NCBI GenBank assembly: GCA_013288485.1
Contig: JABDBW010000004.1
Coordinates: 1-63,624 of the forward strand
DNA: 63,624 nt
Reading direction: 5' to 3'
Source: Bacteroidota bacterium
GTDB taxonomy: Bacteria > Bacteroidota > Bacteroidia > Sphingobacteriales > Sphingobacteriaceae
Both the position numbers and the translations under genes were made by a program. Numbering within the stretch: the first letter of the stretch is position 1; each line of letters starts with the position of its first letter. The notes below the pieces were generated by a model. It searched no databases. It was not told the DNA's origin and was given only the letters and a program-made list of their open reading frames with translations. Positions 57,758-63,624 of this stretch are shown here, one piece after another.

Positions 57758-58504
57758 ATGAAAAACCTCGCCATTTTATGCTTTGCATTAGCTACACTTG
57801 GAGTTATAAGTTCTTGTAAAAAGTTGAACCCGGTGACGGTAACACCTACGCCTACAGTGGATAGTTTGAAGGTAGGGTTGATTGCATATTATGCGTTTAA
57901 CGGGAGTGTTATCGATTCATCGGGAAGAGGCAATACTGGCACGCCAAATAATTTAACTTTAACTACCGATAGAAATGGAAAAGCCAATAGCGCCTATCAT
58001 TTTGACGGAACAACTAGTTGCGATTCAGTAAAAGATAATGCGGATCTGCGATTAAATAATACTAATTTCACGCTCAGCGCATGGGTATATTTAGATTCAT
58101 ATAATTCTTCCGGCAATAATATATTAACAAAGCATATTGTGGGCAATAATAATGGCTGGGCATGGGGTATTATAGCAACAGGTGTGACTTTCGGCCCGGG
58201 CGGTACCAGCCCTACGGCCAGAGGAACTAAAGTAGTTGGCCTTAGCCAATGGCATATGGTAACCGTTACTTATAGTGTGACTACGTTAAAGGTGAGCATA
58301 TATGTGGATGGTGTGTTGGATAATGTAACAAGTGGTATACCCTCTCCTCCATATACAATAACTGCGGCACTGTATATTGGCAGAGATAACCCTGGCGTTT
58401 CAGCAAATGGCTATTTCGTTCGCGGGTCGCTTGACGAAATTAGGATATATAACAGGGCACTTAGTTTAAATGATATTCAAAAGCTTTACACTTATAAATA
58501 TTGA
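57758..58504 (+). CDS. LamG-domain surface lipoprotein
   Basis: A 248-residue lipoprotein: the signal peptide ends in VISSCKK with the lipid-bearing Cys. A short Thr/Pro linker leads to a concanavalin A-like (LamG) domain: GLIAYYAFNGSVIDSSGRGNTG (core: YAFNGSVIDSSGRGN), FTLSAWVYLDS, WHMVTVTYSVTTLKVSIYVDG and the end SLDEIRIYNRALSLNDIQKLY. Such domains bind carbohydrates. It opens the glycan-related region at the right edge. Confidence 0.88.
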   Translation: MKNLAILCFALATLGVISSCKKLNPVTVTPTPTVDSLKVGLIAYYAFNGSVIDSSGRGNTGTPNNLTLTTDRNGKANSAYHFDGTTSCDSVKDNADLRLNNTNFTLSAWVYLDSYNSSGNNILTKHIVGNNNGWAWGIIATGVTFGPGGTSPTARGTKVVGLSQWHMVTVTYSVTTLKVSIYVDGVLDNVTSGIPSPPYTITAALYIGRDNPGVSANGYFVRGSLDEIRIYNRALSLNDIQKLYTYKY

Positions 58505-58543
58505 TAATTTAATCAAATCAGAATAAAGAATTAAATTAGCCGG

Positions 58544-59230
58544 ATGAATGATAATGACCGGCTAAATCCCACCATATTCCACGCGCGTTATGTACACCTC
58601 TCTCATTTAAGAGATGCAACCTTACAACGGATAAATGAACTGACGGCAAATGATAAGAATTTGCTGTTAGTTGATTTTGGTTGTGGTGATATGCCCTATC
58701 GTTCGGTAATTGAACCGAATGTAGGCAAATACCTGGGCGTGGACCTGGAAATGAACCCCAAAGCAGACCATCATATTGGTTTTGATAGCAAAACCACCCT
58801 TCCCGACAATTATGCCGATATTGTGTTGTCGAACCAGGTACTGGAGCATGTAGACACGCCTTCGGGTTATTTAAAGGAAGCCTTACGTATATTAAAACCC
58901 GGTGGCTCTATTATATTAACTACGCATGGTTATTGGTATTATCACCCAACACCCAATGATTATTGGCGCTGGACAAGCGCCGGGTTAAGAAAAACAGTTG
59001 AGGATGAAGGATTTACGATTACCTCATTTTTCGGGATAATGGGTTTGGCTGCGAGCGGCCTGCAATTATTGCAGGATTCCATCATTAATAAACTGCCTAA
59101 ATTTTTAAGGCCGCCGTTTGCTTTTATAATGCAGCTTAAGATCATGTTGTTTAATAAAATAAACTCGCAGTCACAGCGCAACCGCGACGCTTCTTTATAT
59201 GTTGTACTGGCCCAAAAACCGTTAAGGTAA
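58544..59230 (+). CDS. SAM-dependent methyltransferase (class I)
   Basis: A 228-residue methyltransferase. Seen: motif I LLVDFGCGDMPYRSVIE (about residues 43-59), the acidic end of strand 2 (VDLEMNPKADH), and post-I/II blocks ADIVLSNQVLEHVDTPSGYLKEALRILKPGG (core: VLEHVDTPSGYLKEALRILK), THGYWYYHPTPNDYWRWT. This Methyltransf_11-like type is common in polysaccharide clusters, with a sugar or lipid-linked acceptor. It starts 39 bases after the LamG gene and lies just before the GT4 gene. Confidence 0.88.
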   Translation: MNDNDRLNPTIFHARYVHLSHLRDATLQRINELTANDKNLLLVDFGCGDMPYRSVIEPNVGKYLGVDLEMNPKADHHIGFDSKTTLPDNYADIVLSNQVLEHVDTPSGYLKEALRILKPGGSIILTTHGYWYYHPTPNDYWRWTSAGLRKTVEDEGFTITSFFGIMGLAASGLQLLQDSIINKLPKFLRPPFAFIMQLKIMLFNKINSQSQRNRDASLYVVLAQKPLR

Positions 59231-59234
59231 TTTG

Positions 59235-60368
59235 ATGGAACAATTTAACCTCTGCATCATAAAACCCAATAAAGAATCGTATTCAGAAACTTTTATAAGG
59301 GAACACGTTAACCGACTTCCCGGAAATAAAAAGATACTGTATGGCGGTATCTTTCCCGTCTATGACCATAATGATAAGTATATTATTAAAGGGTTATTTG
59401 GGTTATTAAATTACCTGGTTCAAAAAAAAATATTCAATAAACAGGATATTAAAGTTAGGACCCGTGCTTTGGCCAATTATCTGCAAGAGCACACTATTGA
59501 TGTAGTATTAGCTGAATATGGTATGGTTGGCGCTATGGTGACAGAGGCTTGCCAAATAGCAAATGTTCCGTTGGTTATTCATTTTCACGGCGCTGACGCG
59601 TATCATGCAGAAACTATTGCTACTTATAATGAGCGATATCAAAAGGCGTTTAAATATGCCAGTGCTATTGTTGCCGTATCGGGCGATATGGTTGAAAAGC
59701 TAAAGGAACTAGGAGCACCCACTAATAAAATAATTTTGAATCCATACGGTGTGGACACTTCAAAGTTCTCTATAGCAGATGTTGCTTCATCAGGAATTAA
59801 CTTTTTAGCTGTAGGGCGGTTTGTTGAAAAAAAATCGCCCACATCAGTAGTAAGAGCATTTGATACCGTAGTTGCTAGGTTCCCTAACGCTCATTTATGG
59901 ATGATAGGTGACGGGCCCTTGTTTGATATTACAAAACAATTTGCAGGCAACTTAAAACTATCTGATAAAATAACATTTACAGGTGCTCTTTCTTCCGCAG
60001 AAGTACAGGTATTAATGCAAAAAACACGATGTTTTGTACAACATTCTGTGACGGCGTCGGATGGTGACAAAGAGGGCATGCCAAATACAATTTTAGAAGC
60101 AGGTGCTTCAGGGCTTGCAATTGTGAGTACTTTACACGCGGGAATAAAAGAAGCTGTAATTAATGGAGAAACGGGGTATTTGGTGCCTGAACATGACGTA
60201 GAAGGTATGGCAGATCATATGTTAAAGATGGCGGGCGATGCAACGCTTGCCGCATCAATTGGCGCTAAAGAGGCAGCTTATATTCGTGAAAATTACGATA
60301 TAACGTATAGGATAAATAAATTAGCAGAAATACTAAAACAGGCCATAAAAGAAAACAAACATGCTTAG
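59235..60368 (+). CDS. Glycosyltransferase family 4
   Basis: A 377-residue GT-B glycosyltransferase. Seen: N-terminal SYSETFIREHVNRLPG, LVIHFHGADAYHAE, VVSGDMVEKLKELG-like VSGDMVEKLKELGAP, NPYGVDTSKF, FLAVGRFVEKKSPTSVVRAFD (core: AVGRFVEKKSP), GDGPLFD and the donor-site motif EGMPNTILEAGASGLAIVST (core: GMPNTILEAGASGL). It transfers a sugar from a nucleotide donor onto a growing surface glycan. I start at the ATG at 59235; the TTG three bases upstream adds only one residue. Confidence 0.93.
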   Translation: MEQFNLCIIKPNKESYSETFIREHVNRLPGNKKILYGGIFPVYDHNDKYIIKGLFGLLNYLVQKKIFNKQDIKVRTRALANYLQEHTIDVVLAEYGMVGAMVTEACQIANVPLVIHFHGADAYHAETIATYNERYQKAFKYASAIVAVSGDMVEKLKELGAPTNKIILNPYGVDTSKFSIADVASSGINFLAVGRFVEKKSPTSVVRAFDTVVARFPNAHLWMIGDGPLFDITKQFAGNLKLSDKITFTGALSSAEVQVLMQKTRCFVQHSVTASDGDKEGMPNTILEAGASGLAIVSTLHAGIKEAVINGETGYLVPEHDVEGMADHMLKMAGDATLAASIGAKEAAYIRENYDITYRINKLAEILKQAIKENKHA

Positions 60369-61125
60369 AAAAACCATACGCGCCATACTCCAAAAATTTG
60401 GTTATGATATTGTTAAGCCGGATGACCGGTTAATTGTAAACGGCCTGCCTGCCGATTTTGATAAAGAAACCGTTGATACTTACCTGAAGGTAAAACCTTA
60501 TACTATGACCACGCCCGAACGCATCGCCTCTTTATGCAACGCGGTAAACTACCTGGTTAAAAATAACATTGAAGGCGATTTTGTAGAGTGCGGCGTATGG
60601 CGCGGGGGAAGTACCATGGCGGCTATTGATACCCTTATAAAGGCAGGCGATAAAGGCAGGGAAATATATTTATATGATACCTACGAAGGAATGTCGGAAC
60701 CAACAGAATATGATAAAGTATTTACCGGCACTGCCGCGGATGAACTGTTAAACACCAGCGACCGTGAAGATGCCACTTCGGTTTGGTGTTATTCAGCTTT
60801 GGAGGAAGTACAGAAAAATGTGGGCAGTTTGCAATACCCGGCGACTAAGGTGCATTATGTAAAAGGAAAAGTGGAAGATACAATCCCGAAAAACATCCCG
60901 CAAAAAATAGCACTCTTAAGGCTTGACACGGATTGGTATGAGTCTACCGCCCATGAGTTAAAATATTTGTACCCTTTATTGGTACCGGGCGGCGTTATTA
61001 TTATTGATGATTACGGCCATTGGGAAGGGGCACGCAAAGCGGTGGATGAATATATAGCGGCTGAAAAATTACCTTTACTGCTTAACCGGATAGATTATAC
61101 CGGGCGCATCGGTATAAAATATTAG
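60361..61125 (+). CDS. TylF/MycF-family O-methyltransferase
   Basis: A 254-residue enzyme of the TylF/MycF (macrocin O-methyltransferase) family. Seen: MTTPERIASLCNAVNYLVKN, EGDFVECGVWRGGSTMAAID (motif I), YLYDTYEGMSEPTEYD, VKGKVEDTIPKNIPQKIALLRLDTDWYEST (core: ALLRLDTDWYEST with metal-binding aspartates) and GGVIIIDDYGHWEGARKAVDEY. It probably methylates a sugar hydroxyl in the surface glycan. It overlaps the GT4 gene by eight bases. Confidence 0.93.
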   Translation: MLRKTIRAILQKFGYDIVKPDDRLIVNGLPADFDKETVDTYLKVKPYTMTTPERIASLCNAVNYLVKNNIEGDFVECGVWRGGSTMAAIDTLIKAGDKGREIYLYDTYEGMSEPTEYDKVFTGTAADELLNTSDREDATSVWCYSALEEVQKNVGSLQYPATKVHYVKGKVEDTIPKNIPQKIALLRLDTDWYESTAHELKYLYPLLVPGGVIIIDDYGHWEGARKAVDEYIAAEKLPLLLNRIDYTGRIGIKY

Positions 61126-61133
61126 CATACAGA

Positions 61134-62627
61134 ATGGGAATAGTAAAAGCACAGGCTTACAAAAATACCGCGGTATCATACATAGGTATGGTAATAGCGT
61201 ATATAAATACCGTGCTGTTATTCCCTTTCTTTGTTAATACAGGCGAGTACGGCTTCTATAATTTAATTATAAGCATATCCGTACTTTACTCGCTCATTGC
61301 TTCAATGGGTGTGCCCAGTATTTTAGCCAAATACTTCCCTTTTTACCGCACGGATGATAAAAAGCACAACGGCTTTATACATTGGTCAGCAGGCTTAGCA
61401 TTAGGCGGTTTTATAGCAGCCACGCTTATATATATTTCATTTAAGCACGAAATACTGGCGGCCTATTCACAAAAATCGCCTTTGTTCGCCCATTATTATT
61501 ATTACCTGGTACCGCTTTCGTTCTTTGTGCTATCCTTCAACTACCTGGAAATGACGGGGCGCATTGTATATCAAACTATCTATTCCAATTTTCTGCAAAA
61601 TATTTTGCTGCGGCTGCTTACAACGGCTTTGCTGTTAATGATAGCTGCAAAATGGATAAACTTTGAAGATTTTATAGTGCTGTATATCGGCAGTAACGGC
61701 GTTATCTCCTTATTGCTATTGATAAGCATAGTAGTCAGCGGTAAATTCTCATACCGTTTAACCGATTATCGCTTTAAAGCCATAAAGAAGCGTGAAGTGA
61801 TAAACTTTGGATTTTTTACCCTCGTTTCGAGCGCTATATATGTGCTGTTGCAAAAGGTTGATACTCTTATGCTAAGCTCGATGGTTGGCGATGCCGTTCA
61901 GGGTGTTTATAGCTGGTACTTTAATATAGCGCTGGTAATAAGTGTGCCGGCACAGGCGCTAAGTCGCACCACCTATGCAATTGTTGCTGATTCATGGAAA
62001 TCGAATAACCGCGAAAATATTATTGAAGTTTACTATAAAACATCCATCATTCAAATGGTTGTTGGCTGCTTGTTATTTATCGGCATCATTGTGAACCGCG
62101 AAAATTTGTATGCTATAGCCCGCAATAAAGAATTTACTGATCCAAAATATTTCAGCCTGTTCATAGTTATAGGGCTTGGCTTTTTGGTTGATATTACCGG
62201 TGGATTAAATACCTATATTATTTCAACCTCGCATAAATATAGGCTAATTACCGCGTTTGTTATTGCGGCCAGCATATTTTGCATTGGGTTAAATTATGTG
62301 CTGATACCCAAATACCAGGGTATGGGGGCGGCTATTTCTTATTTACTCACTATCACGGGCTTAAACTTTGCTACGTGGCTTTATATAAAATACAGGTTTA
62401 AAATGCAGCCTTTTACTTATAAACATTTACTGGTAATAGGTGTTACTTTGGTAAGCTGGCTGGCAGGGCAATATTTGTGGAGGATGCCCGTTTTTTTGGA
62501 TATTGTAGTGCGTAGTGGAGTTACTGCTTTTATTTATGCTTTATTGTCTTATTACTTTAAAATATCTGCCGATATTAATGATAAAGTTGATGCCACTTTA
62601 AAAAAAGCACTTCGTTTTATTAAATAA
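61134..62627 (+). CDS. Polysaccharide flippase-like membrane protein (MATE/MOP type)
   Basis: A 497-residue polytopic protein with about 14 helices. Seen: YKNTAVSYIGMVIAYINTVL at the start, FPFFVNTGEYGFYNLIISIS, a middle VDTLMLSSMVGDAVQGVYSW typical of Wzx/RfbX-type flippases, and YQGMGAAISYLLTITGLNF near residue 400. It probably moves lipid-linked glycan units across the inner membrane. It follows the methyltransferase gene by eight bases and ends the visible cassette. Confidence 0.88.
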   Translation: MGIVKAQAYKNTAVSYIGMVIAYINTVLLFPFFVNTGEYGFYNLIISISVLYSLIASMGVPSILAKYFPFYRTDDKKHNGFIHWSAGLALGGFIAATLIYISFKHEILAAYSQKSPLFAHYYYYLVPLSFFVLSFNYLEMTGRIVYQTIYSNFLQNILLRLLTTALLLMIAAKWINFEDFIVLYIGSNGVISLLLLISIVVSGKFSYRLTDYRFKAIKKREVINFGFFTLVSSAIYVLLQKVDTLMLSSMVGDAVQGVYSWYFNIALVISVPAQALSRTTYAIVADSWKSNNRENIIEVYYKTSIIQMVVGCLLFIGIIVNRENLYAIARNKEFTDPKYFSLFIVIGLGFLVDITGGLNTYIISTSHKYRLITAFVIAASIFCIGLNYVLIPKYQGMGAAISYLLTITGLNFATWLYIKYRFKMQPFTYKHLLVIGVTLVSWLAGQYLWRMPVFLDIVVRSGVTAFIYALLSYYFKISADINDKVDATLKKALRFIK

Positions 62628-62660
62628 CTTTTATAAATTGAAGTGCTATTTGTATCAAAA

Positions 62661-63624
62661 ATGTCCTTCCGCATCAAAAATTTTTTTAGCATTGTTTTTT
62701 TTATAATGTTATTCCCGTTGGCTGCTATTTGTCAAGTGTCTCCTTCTGTGCCTAAATGGGTTGATGACATGGGAGGAACTGGCTCAAGCATATCATCTTT
62801 CATGAAGCTTGATGCTCAAAATAATAGTTATATTACCGGGTATTTTAGCGGAACTGTTGATTTTGACCCATCACCTGCAGTGAAAAATCTAACTTCCATC
62901 AATGGAAGTATTGATGTTTTTATAGCTAAATATGATACAAATGGAGCGCTAATATGGGTTGTTTCTCTTGGAGGAAATGGAACGGATACACCCAACGGGC
63001 TCGACTTTGATAGTAATGGCAATATAACAATCACAGGGCAATACTTTTCACCAACAATGGATGCAGATCCTGGCCCCGGAGTTTTCAACTTGACTAATGC
63101 AGGCGGGAGCGATACCTTTATTGTTCATGTGGATGGTAACGGTAATTTTTTGTGGGCTAAAACGATAGGGGGATCAGGGACAGATTTTGGGAGTAAGGTG
63201 GCGAATGATCATGAAAACAATGTATTAATAGCATCCGAATTTCAATCAACGGTTAGTGTGAACGGTACTAACTATACCGCAAAAGGCAATATTGATGGGT
63301 TAATAACTAAATATGATGCTACAGGTAACATCGTATGGGCCTTTGATCTGGGTGCTGCGGGTGGAGGTGACAATTCAACTATTGGAGTTATAGTTGATAA
63401 TAACGACAACATTACTATTACTGGATACTTGAATGGTAACGTAAATTTTAATCCATTAGGAGCAGCATTTAATGTTAACCAGCTTAACTCAACCTATATT
63501 GCGCAATATACGTCTACAGGGATTTTGCTATGGGTAAAGATAATAACAGGCAGCGCAACGAGTTATGGTACTAATATTTGCTTCGATGCTCAAAATAATA
63601 TATATGTTGAGGGTGTTTTTTCTT
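62661..63624 (+). CDS. Secreted beta-propeller (SBBP-repeat) protein, 5' part
   Basis: The ATG at 62661 opens a frame that runs off the right edge after 321 codons. Residues 1-24 are a signal peptide (FFSIVFFIMLFPLAAICQ). The rest repeats a blade-like pattern: WVDDMGGTGSS, ITGYFSGTVDFDPSP, DVFIAKYDTNGALIWVVSLGG, ITGQYF, then FIVHVDGNGNFLWAKTIGG and ITKYDATGNIVWAFDLG. This is the SBBP type common in type IX secreted or surface proteins. Its C-terminus, which would show a sorting domain, is outside the window. Confidence 0.88.
   Translation, partial: MSFRIKNFFSIVFFIMLFPLAAICQVSPSVPKWVDDMGGTGSSISSFMKLDAQNNSYITGYFSGTVDFDPSPAVKNLTSINGSIDVFIAKYDTNGALIWVVSLGGNGTDTPNGLDFDSNGNITITGQYFSPTMDADPGPGVFNLTNAGGSDTFIVHVDGNGNFLWAKTIGGSGTDFGSKVANDHENNVLIASEFQSTVSVNGTNYTAKGNIDGLITKYDATGNIVWAFDLGAAGGGDNSTIGVIVDNNDNITITGYLNGNVNFNPLGAAFNVNQLNSTYIAQYTSTGILLWVKIITGSATSYGTNICFDAQNNIYVEGVFS

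Noticed and set aside
1-63624. tRNA, rRNA or insertion-sequence genes
   Set aside because: I found no cloverleaf in any intergenic gap, no rRNA-like stretch and no transposase; gaps are short or explained by repeats.

Overview
The window comes from a Bacteroidota chromosome. It most resembles a Sphingobacteriaceae member such as Mucilaginibacter or Pedobacter; that placement is inferred from gene content, because no rRNA gene is present. Supporting signs are Bacteroidota-type -7 promoter boxes (TAnnTTTG), start codons without Shine-Dalgarno sequences, gldJ and porV of the type IX secretion/gliding system, a complex I operon with a short NuoG, an exbB-exbD-exbD-tonB cluster and several dispersed palindromic intergenic repeats. 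I saw no tRNA, rRNA, insertion sequence or CRISPR array.

Layout. 1-5.6 kb: the 5' part of an ABC exporter, an AT-rich orphan gene, then the translation block rplM-rpsI-rpsB-tsf / pyrH-frr on the minus strand. 5.7-9.0 kb: an accessory patch with a secreted orphan protein, two paralogous ParE/RelE-type toxin-antitoxin pairs and a 58-residue extra ORF, around a secreted alpha/beta hydrolase. 9.1-14.4 kb: a UvrD-type helicase/nuclease, an M28 peptidase, then a repeat-rich scar with an antitoxin and a truncated PIN toxin. 14.5-18.4 kb: an ABC-2 export operon divergent from a LytS/LytTR two-component pair. 18.5-23.5 kb: an orphan gene behind a folded RNA leader, plsC, a NUDIX hydrolase, metK behind a SAM-II-like riboswitch, a lipid kinase and a SUI1-family factor. 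24.0-29.9 kb: energy transduction (ExbB, two ExbD, TonB), a PstS-like lipoprotein and a TPR protein. 29.9-43.7 kb: all 14 subunits of complex I, with three tandem small membrane-protein genes between nuoE and nuoF. 43.7-48.3 kb: DedA, pyrophosphatase, CBS/CorC protein, RsmE, DUF4159 and a biotin carrier. 48.3-51.8 kb: gldJ divergent from porV-ispF. 51.9-57.6 kb: a GH18-like/CE4/GT2 fusion, a FeoB-associated Cys-rich peptide and typA. 57.7 kb to the end: a LamG lipoprotein, a surface-glycan cassette (methyltransferase, GT4, TylF-type methyltransferase, flippase) and the start of a secreted beta-propeller protein.

The best candidates for something undescribed are the three related 59-63-residue membrane proteins inside the complex I operon (33276-33923), which share an H-(I/V)-x2-Y-x2-(S/T)-G-(K/R)-(I/F)-Y carboxyl end, and the perfectly paired three-way-junction leader at 18519-18562. 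Also notable are a SAM-II-like leader before metK, a PIN toxin cut short at a double-hairpin element, and a recurring arrangement in which a -7 box ends exactly five bases before a start codon, which predicts leaderless mRNAs.
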